Below are positions 22,994 through 33,111 of a DNA stretch of 34,097 nucleotides, in pieces; within the stretch, counting starts at the first letter, position 1, and every line of letters begins with the position of its first letter. The notes beneath the pieces were generated by a model. The model was not told the origin of the DNA. It was given only the letters and a program-made list of their open reading frames with translations, and made no database searches. The stretch spans positions 1 through 34,097 of the forward strand of contig NZ_JAGGOY010000005.1 in NCBI RefSeq assembly GCF_018614095.1, given 5' to 3'. Source of the DNA: Streptomyces sp. ISL-87 (GTDB lineage: Bacteria > Actinomycetota > Actinomycetes > Streptomycetales > Streptomycetaceae). Both the position numbers and the translations under genes were made by a program.

Positions 22994-24451
22994 ATGTCCG
23001 ACGGCACAAGTCCCCCGAGTAACCCGCAGCCCGAGCAGCCCGCCCCCGGGAGCGGCGGCTACGGCTTCCCGGCAGACCCGCGCGTGGGCGGCAGCTACGG
23101 CTACCCGCAGCCGGGCCGGCCGAACCCGTACCAGCAGGACCCGGCGACCCCGGGCCCGCAGGACGCGGGCCGGCCCGGGACGCCGGGGGCGCCGACGCCT
23201 CCCGGCCAGCCGGGAACACCGGGCCAGCCGCACGCGTACCCGCAGGACGCGGGGGCCCCGGGGCAGCCTCAGGGATACCCGCAGGACGCGGGAGGCCCGG
23301 GCCAGCCTCAGGGATACCCGCAGGACGCGGGAGGCCCGGGGCAGCCTTACGGGTACCCGCAGGAGCCGGGCCAGCCCGGAATGCCGGGGGCGCCGGGACA
23401 GCCGCACGCGTACCCCCAGGACTCCGGCCAGCCCGGGATGCCGGGACAGCCCGGAATGCCCGGGGCGGAGTGGCCCCCGGCGTACTCCGACCAGCCGCCC
23501 CACCCGGATCAGCAGATGTTCCCCCTCTCCCCCCAGCCCGACTGGGAGGCGATGGCGGACCGCTCGGCGGCCGAGCGGCGCAAGAAGCGGCTGTGGATGC
23601 TGGGCGGCGGGGTGACCGTACTGGCACTGCTGGCGGGCGGCGGAACGTTCTTCTTCCTGAACCGCGGCGACGACGGAAAGCAGAACGAGGCGGACGACAA
23701 GCCCGCCGCCTCCGCTTCGCCCAGCCCCGGCACCGGCACCGGCAGCCCGTCCAAGCCGCCGGTGGACAAGACGCCCACGGTCGAGGGCGACAAGACCATG
23801 CTCCGCGACCGGACCGACAAGACCGGCGTCAACATCAAGATGTCGTCCGACGCCTCCGTCGCCCCGGTGGCGGGCAAGCGCTACGAGCTCCGCCTCAAGG
23901 GCACCGCGAACTCCTACGCCCAGGCGACCGCGCCGGCCGTGGACGTGTCCAAGAGCTTCACCGTGTCGGCCCGCGTCTACAACACCGGTACCAAGGGCCC
24001 GCGGATGGCCGTCAGCCAGGGCGACGGCAGCTCGTTCTCGTTCGAGCTGGGCCTGGACGACGTGAACGGCAAGCAGGCCTGGGTGTTCCGCGTACAGACG
24101 GGCGACAAGGGCGCCGCCTCGACCACGAAGACCGTCGCCGCCGAGGGCGTCAAGACGCTGCGCGACTCGACGACCCTCACGGGGTCCTACGACGCCGAGA
24201 AGAAGACGATCACCCTCTACGTACAGGGGAAGAAGGCCGGCGAGACCGAGGTCTCCGGCATCTGGGCGGCCCCCGGCCCGCTCCAGCTGGGCCGGGCCCG
24301 CCACGAGGGCAAGTGGACCGGCGCCTGGCGTGGGTCCCTGAACAACGTCCGGACCTACGGGGCGGCCTTCACGCCGGAGCTTGCCGCCGCTCAGGCGAAG
24401 GGCAAGTCCGACGCGTCGATGAAGGCGACGCACTCCTGGGTGATCATCTGA
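22994..24451 (+). CDS. Membrane protein with collagen-like repeats and a LamG-type external domain
   Basis: A 485-residue protein. Residues 1-175 are cytoplasmic and Pro/Gly/Gln/Tyr-rich, with repeats such as [13 protein letters not shown] (13 residues) and QPGMPG. A charged stretch (AAERRKKR) precedes one transmembrane helix ([23 protein letters not shown], split by glycines, about 200-222). After an Asp/Ser/Pro linker the external part (about 265-460) looks like a concanavalin-like LamG_3 jellyroll: [48 protein letters not shown] and [18 protein letters not shown]. Such domains bind sugars or surface polymers. It lies directly after the envelope-stress operon, with its own promoter. The role is unknown. 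Low-complexity Pro/Gln/Tyr tails in the cytoplasm often bind partners. Confidence 0.82.
   Translation: MSDGTSPPSNPQPEQPAPGSGGYGFPADPRVGGSYGYPQPGRPNPYQQDPATPGPQDAGRPGTPGAPTPPGQPGTPGQPHAYPQDAGAPGQPQGYPQDAGGPGQPQGYPQDAGGPGQPYGYPQEPGQPGMPGAPGQPHAYPQDSGQPGMPGQPGMPGAEWPPAYSDQPPHPDQQMFPLSPQPDWEAMADRSAAERRKKRLWMLGGGVTVLALLAGGGTFFFLNRGDDGKQNEADDKPAASASPSPGTGTGSPSKPPVDKTPTVEGDKTMLRDRTDKTGVNIKMSSDASVAPVAGKRYELRLKGTANSYAQATAPAVDVSKSFTVSARVYNTGTKGPRMAVSQGDGSSFSFELGLDDVNGKQAWVFRVQTGDKGAASTTKTVAAEGVKTLRDSTTLTGSYDAEKKTITLYVQGKKAGETEVSGIWAAPGPLQLGRARHEGKWTGAWRGSLNNVRTYGAAFTPELAAAQAKGKSDASMKATHSWVII
23264..23380 (+). repeat. 39-bp coding tandem repeats
   Basis: Three units of 39 bp (13 codons) begin at 23264, 23303 and 23342. 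The first two are nearly identical; the third diverges. They encode the [13 protein letters not shown] repeats and are a likely site of copy-number variation. Confidence 0.8.
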
Positions 24452-24457
24452 CCGGCC

Positions 24458-24474
24458 AGGGCCGCACCGGCCCT
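24458..24474. terminator. Hairpin terminator between convergent genes
   Basis: AGGGCCG (24458-24464) and CGGCCCT (24468-24474) pair perfectly around CAC. The LamG gene and the M23 gene converge on it. Confidence 0.65.
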
Positions 24475-24484
24475 CAGAGGGGCC

Positions 24485-25147
24485 TTAGACGGTGACGCCG
24501 GCGCTGCGCAGGAACGCCACCGGGTTGACGGCCGAGCCGTAGTTCGGGGTGGTCCGGATCTCGAAGTGGAGGTGCGGACCGCTGGAGTTGCCGGTGTTGC
24601 CGGACAGGGCGATCAGCTGGTTCTTCGCGACCTTCTGGCCGATGGCGACCTTGATCTGCGAGAGGTGCGCGTACTGGGAGTACGTGTTGTTCGCGTGCTT
24701 GATCACGATGGCGTTGCCGTACGCCGGGCCGTCACCGCCGCCGTTGGGGCCGGCCTTGACGACCACACCGGCGCTCGCGGCGTGGACCGCGGTGCCGACC
24801 GGGACGGCGAAGTCCTGGCCGGAGTGCTTGTGGGACCACATGGTGCCACCCTTGCCGAAGGTGGCGGAGAGCGTGTACTGGGTGACCGGCTTGGCCCACA
24901 GCACGGCCTTCCCGGCGGCGGCCTTGGCGTCGGCCTGAGCGGCCTTGGCGGCCTGAGCGGCCTTGGCGGCCTGGGCGGCCTGAGCGGCGGCCTGAGCCGC
25001 GACCAGGTCGGCGGTGCCGGTGAGCGCGGTCGGGGTCTCGGCGGCGAAGGCGGCGGTCGTGCCGGCCCCGAGTGCCAGCACCGCACCGAGACCGGTGGCG
25101 ACGAGGGCGATACGGGTACGACGGGTGCTGACGCGCTTCGCGGACAT
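24485..25147 (-). CDS. Secreted M23-family peptidase (peptidoglycan hydrolase)
   Basis: A 220-residue LytM/M23 zinc metallopeptidase that probably cuts peptide cross-bridges in peptidoglycan. A signal peptide (about residues 1-36, basic RRTR then a hydrophobic run ending AFAA) is followed by an Ala/Lys/Gln helix (AAQAAKAAQAAKAAQ). The catalytic domain has HSGQD (His108, Asp112) and GPHLHFE (His192, His194), which supply zinc ligands. The start is the ATG at 25147 with GGAGGT at 25152-25157. A good promoter lies 125 bases upstream, so the mRNA has a long leader that can fold (25164-25253). The gene is divergent from the NACHT gene. In Streptomyces several wall hydrolases are controlled by c-di-AMP riboswitches. 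Confidence 0.93.
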   Translation of the reverse strand: MSAKRVSTRRTRIALVATGLGAVLALGAGTTAAFAAETPTALTGTADLVAAQAAAQAAQAAKAAQAAKAAQADAKAAAGKAVLWAKPVTQYTLSATFGKGGTMWSHKHSGQDFAVPVGTAVHAASAGVVVKAGPNGGGDGPAYGNAIVIKHANNTYSQYAHLSQIKVAIGQKVAKNQLIALSGNTGNSSGPHLHFEIRTTPNYGSAVNPVAFLRSAGVTV

Positions 25148-25163
25148 GCGGAGACCTCCGGGG

Positions 25164-25253
25164 CCGGGGACAAGGACGGTGCGGGCAATAAGCGACCCGG
25201 CACGCCGAATGCGAGTGCCGGGCTTGCCCAACCTTGGTAACCCGTGTCCCCGG
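25164..25253 (-). ncRNA. Structured 5' leader of the M23 peptidase mRNA (possible riboswitch)
   Basis: Three nested helices are visible in the leader. P1 is CCGGGGACA with TGTCCCCGG (plus-strand 25164-25172 and 25245-25253, 9 bp). P2 is GGGCAA with TTGCCC (25183-25188 and 25224-25229, 6 bp). P3 is CCCGGCAC with GTGCCGGG (25196-25203 and 25215-25222, 8 bp). Internal loops of about 10 and 15 bases between P1 and P2 could bind a ligand. P1 ends 6 bases before the Shine-Dalgarno sequence. The conserved ydaO (c-di-AMP) core is not evident to me, so the class is unknown. Confidence 0.5.
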
Positions 25254-25272
25254 ACTTCCCCAAACCTCCCTT

Positions 25273-25300
25273 TTACTACCCGGTCTCGTAGAAGCGGCAA
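25273..25300 (-). promoter_or_regulatory. Promoter of the M23 peptidase gene
   Basis: On the minus strand TTGCCG (25295-25300) and TAGTAA (25273-25278) are 16 bases apart, giving a leader of about 120 bases before the ATG at 25147. Confidence 0.5.
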
Positions 25301-25315
25301 AAGTGACGCACACGA

Positions 25316-25350
25316 TTGACCCGCCCCCAACTGCGGTGATGGCGGGTCAA
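25316..25350. promoter_or_regulatory. Perfect 10-bp inverted repeat in the M23/NACHT divergent region
   Basis: TTGACCCGCC (25316-25325) and GGCGGGTCAA (25341-25350) are separated by 15 bases. It lies just upstream of the M23 promoter. A further near-perfect repeat, GGATCTAC and GTAGGTCC, is at 25362-25388. An operator is more likely than a terminator, since no gene ends here. Otherwise the 25148-25488 gap holds only the promoter and leader described. Confidence 0.5.
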
Positions 25351-25474
25351 AGCGGACACATGGATCTACGAAAGGTTCTAGTAGGTCCAATTTGTCCTGT
25401 GCGGCTTGTCACCGATGCGGGACCTTCACCGACCCCTTGGGGACCAAAGCCCTGCAACCCCGCGTGCCCAGAAC

Positions 25475-25480
25475 TACGCT
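25475..25480 (+). promoter_or_regulatory. -10 element for the leaderless NACHT gene
   Basis: TACGCT ends 8 bases before the ATG at 25489, with no Shine-Dalgarno sequence. Confidence 0.45.
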
Positions 25481-25488
25481 CCCGAATC

Positions 25489-28397
25489 ATGGACGCATCG
25501 GTGGCGGGGATCCGGCTGGCTTCGGGGGTTCTGACCCCCCTGATCAAGAAACTCCTCCGGGGAGAGGGCGCGGGCGCGGGCCTGGTGGACCACCCGGTGC
25601 GCATCAGCTCCTACGTCTCCCTGCGCGAGAAACGCGTCCTGGACGGCCCGGACCTGCGCAAACTCGCCGACCGCCTGGTCGAGGAGGCGTTACGGGCCCC
25701 GGCGAGCGCCCACTCCCGCCGGGCGAGGAGGCGGGCGTGGCGGCCGCCCTGGCCGCCACCCTGCACGCCCTGGGGGACGTGACCCTGACCGACCTGGAGG
25801 CCGTCCGGCTGGGTCCGGAGGCCTTCGCCCGGCAGCTCCGCGCGGCAGCGCCGTACCTGGGCCTGGGCCAGGACGCGGAGCTCTTCTACGGCGGCCTGCT
25901 GGAGCTGACCTGCCTGCACATGCTGAACTTCTTCACGCAGCGCTCCACCTTCATCCCGGCGACCCTGGTCGAGCAGTCCCGACTGCACGCCGAGACGATC
26001 GCCAAGATCGACGCACTGCTGACCCGGATCCCCCGCCAGGACGGCCGGGACGCCGCCTTCGAGCGGACCTACCTGGACTACATCGCCCAGCGACACAGCA
26101 CCCTGACCATCTTCGGCCTGGACCTGGCCCCGGGCTCGGCGCGGTGGCCGCTGGACGTGGCGTACATCAGCCTGGAGGCGGCGTCCCTCCGGCACGGCTT
26201 CACGGCCGGCCCGGCCGACGAGGTGCTCACCCGCAACGAGCGGGCCCTGCTGCGCGGCGAGGCGGGATCCGGGAAGACCACGCTGATCCAATGGCTCGCC
26301 GTCTCGGCCGCCCGCGGCGAACAGGGCGGCCGCATCCCCTACGTCCTCCCCCTGCGCACCCTCACCCGCCACGGGGAGCGGCTGCCCGCACCCCGGGACT
26401 TCCTCGCGGCCGTGGGCTCCCCGCTGGCCGGGGAGCAGCCCGAGGGCTGGGAGGGGCGGGTCCTGCGCGAGGGGCGCGCGCTGATGCTCGTGGACGGCCT
26501 CGACGAGATCCCCAAGGCAGAACGGTCCCTGGCCCGTGCCTGGCTCACCGATCTGCTCGCCGCCTACCCGGGCAACCGCTGGCTGGTGACCTCCCGGCCC
26601 TCGGCCGTGCGGCAGAACTGGCTCACCGGCGAGGACTTCGAGGAGCTGACGCTCTCCCCCATGAACCGGGCCGAGGTCGCCGGGTTCATCGAGCGCTGGC
26701 ACGCGGCCGCCGGAGGGGACGACGGGGCCCGGGACGAGCTGCTGGCATCTGTGCGTACCAAGCCGGACCTGGGGCGGCTGGCGACGAACCCGCTGCTGTG
26801 CGGGATGATCTGCGCCCTGCACCGGGAGCGGCGGGGCTTCCTGCCGTCCGGCCGGAAGGAGCTGTACACGGCGGCGCTGTCGATGCTCCTGTACCGCCGC
26901 GACAAGGAGCGGGACATGCGCCTGCCGGAGCTCGCCGAGGAGCCACAGCTCCAACTGCTCCAGCGGCTCGCGTACTGGCTGATCCGCAACGCCCGCACCG
27001 AGCTGGAGCAGGCGCAGGCCGAGGCGCTCGTCGCGAAGGCCCTGCCGTCCGTACCCACCGCGCAGGTCCTGGGTGAGGCCCCGGCCGTCCTGCGGCACTT
27101 CCTGGAGCGCACCGGGCTACTGCGGGCACCCACGGAGGACACGCTCGAGTTCGTCCACCGCACCTTCCAGGACTTCCTGGGGGCCCGCGCGGCCCTGGAC
27201 GAAGGGAGCTTCGGCGAATTGGCCGGGAACGCCGAGGACGACCAGTGGGAGGACGTCATCCGCATGGCAGTGGCCCAGGGCCGGCCCCGGGAGCGGGAGG
27301 AACTGATCCGGGACCTCCTGGCCCGCGGCTCCAACCGCGGCGTACTGCTCGCTCTGGCTTCCCTGGAGTACGCGGCGGAACTGGACCCCGGGCTGCGCGA
27401 CGCGGTGGAAACGGCCGCGGGCCGGCTCATCCCGCCCACGAGCGCCGATGCGGCGAGCGAGCTGGCGCGGGTGGGGCCACTCGTCCTGGAACTGCTGCCG
27501 GGGCCCGGGGAGCTCGGCAGCGACACGGACCCCATGTACGTCCTCACCACCGCCGCCCAGGTGAACTCGGACCGCGCCATCCCCTTCCTCGCCCGCTACT
27601 GCCGCCATCCGTCACCGGCGGTGCGCTCGCTCCTCGGATCGCTGTGGGTGCTGTTCGACCCCCGGCAGTACGCCGAGGAGGTCATCGCCCACATCGATCC
27701 GCCGCCGGAGCCGCTCGCCGTCTCCTCGGACGCCCGGCTGGAGGCCCTGGGCGATTTCGCCCCGCAAAGGCTCGTCCACGCCACCGGTGGGCTGTCGTAC
27801 GAGGCTCTGGCCGGCTACCTGCGGCAGGTCCAGGTCGAAGAACTGAGCCTGAACGAGCTCGCGACGCTGGCGGACGTGGGTCTCCTGCGCGGGCAGAACG
27901 CGCTGCGCACGCTTTTCATCAGCCAGTGCACGGAGCTCCAGGACCTCCGCGGGCTCACCGGACTGCCCGTCGAACGGGCCGGCCTCACCCTGGCCCGCCG
28001 GCTGCCGGTGGGGGCGGTCACGCGCAGCTGGCGCCACCTGAGAGCGCTCACCCTGCGCGGCCACTACGACTGGTCCCTGGACGACCTCGACCCCGGCGTC
28101 TCCCTGCACGAGCTGCGCCTCGGCCAGGCCCCGCCGTCCCTGGACGGCCTCAGCAGCCATCGCGAGCTGAGGGAGCTCTCCCTCGGCCATGCCCCGAGCC
28201 TGGCGGACTGGGAGGCCATCGGGCATCTGAAGCGCCTGGAACTCCTGACCCTGCCGGCCTCGGCCCTCGACGTGATCCCGCGCTCGCTGTACATGCCCTC
28301 CGTGCTTTCCCTGGACCTCACCGCCCCGGACGGCAGCGCGGTCCGCGCGCACCCCTGGCGGCTCGCCAACCACTTCCCCAACGCCAACCAGCTCTAG
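25489..28397 (+). CDS. NACHT-domain NTPase (bacterial NLR-like, STAND) with a frameshift
   Basis: A large NACHT protein with N-terminal helical domain, NTPase and leucine-rich C-terminus. The start is in one frame (ATG 25489: MDASVAGIRLASGVLTPLIK to KLADRLVEEALR). From about 25701 the homologous sequence continues in another frame (GERPLPPGEEAGVAAALAAT onward). One missing base in the C/G run at 25694-25703 would explain it. A rare TTA codon stands at 25690-25692, just before. The NTPase has Walker A GEAGSGKTT (about 26256-26283) and Walker B LMLVDGLDEIP (about 26481-26510), and the C-terminus carries LRR-like blocks (LRALTLRG, LRELSLGH, LELLTLPA). Bacterial NACHT proteins can defend against phage. 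Whether this copy is functional depends on the frameshift being real; translation from an internal start is also possible. Confidence 0.85.
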
Positions 28398-28409
28398 TGC
28401 CGTGGCCGG

Positions 28410-28455
28410 AAAAGGGGCGGCCCCGGAACCTTGTGGTTCCGGGGCCGCCCCTTTT
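28410..28455. terminator. Perfect 21-bp bidirectional terminator
   Basis: Two 21-base arms (28410-28430 and 28435-28455) pair without mismatch around TTGT. The stem is flanked by AAAA on the left and TTTT on the right, so it gives a U-tract in both directions. It serves the NACHT gene and clpC, which converge here. Confidence 0.95.
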
Positions 28456-28468
28456 GCACAGCTACTGC

Positions 28469-30994
<2,526 letters not shown>

Positions 30995-31055
30995 CGTTTA
31001 TCGCTCCTCAGAGCGGTCGGGCAGTTCGGGGTCGGTCCCCGCCCTGTCCTTCCGC

Positions 31056-31084
31056 ATGCTAGTCCCGCGGGGCGGGACAGCTCA
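31056..31084 (-). promoter_or_regulatory. clpC promoter with an internal palindrome
   Basis: TAGCAT (31056-31061) on the minus strand is a -10 about 62 bases before the clpC ATG. Immediately upstream the perfect repeat GTCCCGC, GGG, GCGGGAC (31062-31078) fills the spacer, where a repressor would block polymerase. The -35 is poor (TGAGCT at 17 bases), which would suit an activator or regulated promoter. Confidence 0.5.
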
Positions 31085-31217
31085 TTCCAACTGCCGACAT
31101 CCGTCCGCGGCTCACCCCCACATCGGTAGGGAAAACCGGCTTGAAGAGCCGACAACTGCTCCAACCCGATGGTGCGAGACGATGTTCCCGCAGGCCAGGC
31201 AGATACCCGTCACACGT

Positions 31218-31234
31218 GTACGCCGATGGCGAAC
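31218..31234. promoter_or_regulatory. ClgR-like binding site
   Basis: GTACGC, CGATG, GCGAAC on the plus strand (GTTCGC-N5-GCGTAC on the other) closely fits the GTTCGC-N5-GCG motif I recall for ClgR, the activator of clp and lon genes in Streptomyces. It lies 224 bases before clpC and 212 before the divergent gene. It is further from the proximal -10 than usual, so a distal clpC promoter is expected. Confidence 0.5.
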
Positions 31235-31288
31235 GGAAGCCGCTCAAATCGGCGTGTCGCCCCGTACCACTAGGAATCTCTTACCCGT

Positions 31289-31306
31289 AAGGAGGGAGAC
31301 TCCATG
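31289..31306 (+). other. Strong Shine-Dalgarno sequence and ATG without a convincing gene
   Basis: AAGGAGG (31289-31295) precedes an ATG at 31304 by 8 bases, the best ribosome-binding site in the window. The frame it opens is poor in codon bias, includes a TTA and overlaps the next gene out of frame. It may start a regulatory leader peptide. The rest of 30995-31445 holds the clpC control elements. Confidence 0.3.
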
Positions 31307-31445
31307 CCGGTGACACCGGTTCCCTCCGCTAAGGGCGAACACGCTTCCGTCTCCGAATGTGGGACACCACCCGACGGACGTTTACCTTCCGCATCTACGC
31401 CGATGCGCCGCGTAACCCCCGGGGCATTCGGGAGTTGCTCCGGTC

Positions 31446-32042
31446 ATGGCTGTCACAGCGGCACCCGTCACCGTTCCACTGCCCCGTGTCGCCCCCGAGG
31501 GCCCGGAGGAGTCGTACGTCTCCTGGTACGAGCGGGAGCTCGGCTGGAGCCTCGTGGGCGGGCCGCCGGGCCAGCTGGTCACCGGGACGCGGTTCGACGT
31601 ACTGGAGCTGCCGTGCGACGCCGGGGGGCAGCTGCTGCGCAGGCCGGTCGGTACGGGTCCGGTCGCGCTCATGGGGCGCAGGATGCGGTTTCTGGTGGCC
31701 GCCGGGAGCGCGGAGGAGCTGGACGGCCTGCTCGACTGGCTGGAGTGGGGCGGGGTGGCCCTGGATCTCGCCGCCCTCGGTGCGGGGGGCCGGATCACCG
31801 CCCCGGCGCCGCCTGGGCATCCCCTGCGGGAGGAAAGTCCCCGGGGGGCCGCCGTGTGGCTGCGACCCCCCGAGCAGGGGTGTGAGGCACTTCTGCCGGC
31901 CCTGCCCGGTCCTGGGCAGGGCGCCGGGCCCCGGCAGGGAAGCGCCGGGCCCGATCTCGTACGCCTGGTCGCCGCGGCGGCGACGGAATGCCACCGGGCG
32001 CGCTTGCGTCGGCGTACGCCCCCTACGGAGCGCCGTGGGTGA
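31446..32042 (+). CDS. SCO3374-like conserved protein of unknown function
   Basis: A 198-residue soluble protein, conserved in Streptomyces between clpC and lsr2 (from memory, SCO3374 family). Recognisable blocks are YVSWYERELGWSLVGGPPGQ, LVTGTRFDVLELPCDAGGQL, VALMGRRMRFLVAAG, LDWLEWGGVALDLAALGAGG and DLVRLVAAAATECHRARL. The VTGxxFDVLxLP block resembles the N-terminal half of bifunctional primase/polymerase-like (Prim-Pol) domains, but no catalytic acidic triad is obvious, so this is weak. The frame is closed by a TAA at 31413, so the ATG at 31446 is the first useful start; the Shine-Dalgarno sequence is weak (GGAG 12 bases away). It might be translated from within the leader described upstream. 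Confidence 0.8.
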   Translation: MAVTAAPVTVPLPRVAPEGPEESYVSWYERELGWSLVGGPPGQLVTGTRFDVLELPCDAGGQLLRRPVGTGPVALMGRRMRFLVAAGSAEELDGLLDWLEWGGVALDLAALGAGGRITAPAPPGHPLREESPRGAAVWLRPPEQGCEALLPALPGPGQGAGPRQGSAGPDLVRLVAAAATECHRARLRRRTPPTERRG

Positions 32043-32063
32043 GGCTGCCGTGGAGTGGCATGC

Positions 32064-32402
32064 CTAGCCCTTGGCGGTCTCGTAGGCCTCGCGGATTTCC
32101 TGCGGGACGCGCCCGCGGTCGTTGACGCTCATCCCCTGGGCCTTCGCCCAGGCGCGGATCTCGGCGGTGTCCGGGTTACCGGACGTTGCGGCCGCCCGGC
32201 CCTTGGCACGGCCGGTGGTGGCACGGCCACCGGTGCGGCGGCCGCCCTTGGTGAACGGGTCGAGCAGTCCGCGGAGCTTTTCAGCGTTGGCGGTGGTGAG
32301 GTCGATCTCGTAGGTCTTGCCGTCCAGAGCGAACGTCACGGTCTCGTCCGCCTCGCCACCGTCGAGGTCGTCGACAAGAAGGACCTGAACCTTCTGTGCC
32401 AC
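32064..32402 (-). CDS. lsr2: Nucleoid-associated xenogeneic silencer Lsr2
   Basis: Binds AT-rich DNA and silences acquired genes, including many specialised-metabolite clusters in Streptomyces. The 112-residue protein has the N-terminal oligomerisation domain (VQVLLVDDLDGGEADETVTFALDGK), a basic linker rich in Arg, Lys and Thr, and the C-terminal DNA-binding domain with the RGR AT-hook-like core (SVNDRGRVPQEI). The start is the GTG at 32402, after AAAGGA about 8 bases away; the upstream extension in the same frame is not Lsr2-like. The 166-base region before it is relatively AT-rich, which would allow Lsr2 to bind its own promoter, as inference. lsr2 converges with the SCO3374-like gene. Confidence 0.95.
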   Translation of the reverse strand: MAQKVQVLLVDDLDGGEADETVTFALDGKTYEIDLTTANAEKLRGLLDPFTKGGRRTGGRATTGRAKGRAAATSGNPDTAEIRAWAKAQGMSVNDRGRVPQEIREAYETAKG

Positions 32403-32568
32403 CGGATTTCCTTTCATCGAAAATGCAGTACGCGGAAAGGAAACCGCTTTTGCCAGGAAAACACAAACCCCCGGTGAGAGGTTCAGGAGCACAACAGGGC
32501 GGGAAACGTGCGCGATTCGGACATAGGTCACAGGTGCGCGGAGCACGGGAAAAGCCCGCCGTGATCGA

Positions 32569-33099
32569 TCAGAGGTGCAGAAGCATCCGGCTGTTGCCCA
32601 AGGTGTTCGGCTTCACTCGTTCGAGACCGAGGAACTCCGCGACACCCTCGTCATAGGAACGCAGGAGCTCCATGTACACATCGGTCTCGACCGGGGTCTC
32701 CCCGATCTCGACGAAGCCGTGCTTCGCGAAGAAGTCGACTTCGAAGGTCAGGCAGAAAACCCGGCTCACGCCGAGCCGGCGGGCGGTGTCCAACAACTTC
32801 GTGAGCACCAGGTGGCCCACGCCGGCGCCCTTCAACCCGCGGTCGACGGCGAGAGTGCGCACTTCGGCGAGGTCTTCCCACATGACGTGGAGAGCCCCGC
32901 AGCCCACCACTTGACCGTCGCTGTCGCGTTCCGCGACCCAGAACTCCTGGATGTCCTCGTAAAGGACCACGGGGGCTTTGTCGAGCAGGATCCGCTGCTG
33001 CACGTACTGGTCGAGCAGGCGGCGCAGAGCGGGAACATCACCGGTGCGCGCACGGCGGATCGTCACTGTTTTGGCATGTGCAGCGGAAAAGTCACCCAT
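32569..33099 (-). CDS. N-acetylglutamate synthase-type GNAT acetyltransferase
   Basis: GNAT-fold enzyme of 176 residues, of the short ArgA-like type found in actinobacteria, which supplies N-acetylglutamate for arginine synthesis. Motifs are IRRARTGDVPALRRLLDQYV (N-terminus), VGCGALHVMWEDLAEVRTLAVD (beta strands 3-4), the acetyl-CoA loop GLKGAGVGHLVLTKLLDTA (the pattern R/Q-x-x-G-x-G/A here reads KGAGVG), and VFCLTFEVDFFAKHGFVEI. I identify it with the amino-acid N-acetyltransferase next to lsr2 in S. coelicolor. The ATG at 33099 follows TAGCGT by 6 bases without a Shine-Dalgarno sequence. The -10 begins with the TAG stop of the upstream blaI-like gene. Confidence 0.88.
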   Translation of the reverse strand: MGDFSAAHAKTVTIRRARTGDVPALRRLLDQYVQQRILLDKAPVVLYEDIQEFWVAERDSDGQVVGCGALHVMWEDLAEVRTLAVDRGLKGAGVGHLVLTKLLDTARRLGVSRVFCLTFEVDFFAKHGFVEIGETPVETDVYMELLRSYDEGVAEFLGLERVKPNTLGNSRMLLHL

Positions 33100-33105
33100 G
33101 CCCGG

Positions 33106-33111
33106 ACGCTA
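33106..33111 (-). promoter_or_regulatory. -10 element for the leaderless GNAT gene
   Basis: TAGCGT on the minus strand, 6 bases before the ATG at 33099. Its first three bases are the stop codon of the upstream regulator gene. Confidence 0.55.

Noticed and set aside
25148..25390. The M23 leader as a canonical ydaO (c-di-AMP) riboswitch
   Set aside because: The conserved ydaO blocks that I remember (such as GGGGACCCA, GGTGAATC and GAATCCGTCAGCTAACC) are not all present; only short resemblances occur. I keep it as an unclassified structured leader.
25690..25704. Programmed -1 ribosomal frameshift in the NACHT gene
   Set aside because: The direction fits (-1), but the site (codons CGG GCC CCG) does not match the X-XXY-YYZ slippery pattern, and a single-base deletion is simpler.
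31304..31885. A 193-residue protein from the ATG at 31304
   Set aside because: It has a strong Shine-Dalgarno sequence but poor third-position bias, a TTA codon, and becomes Arg/Gly-rich shadow once it overlaps the SCO3374-like frame. Kept only as a possible leader peptide.
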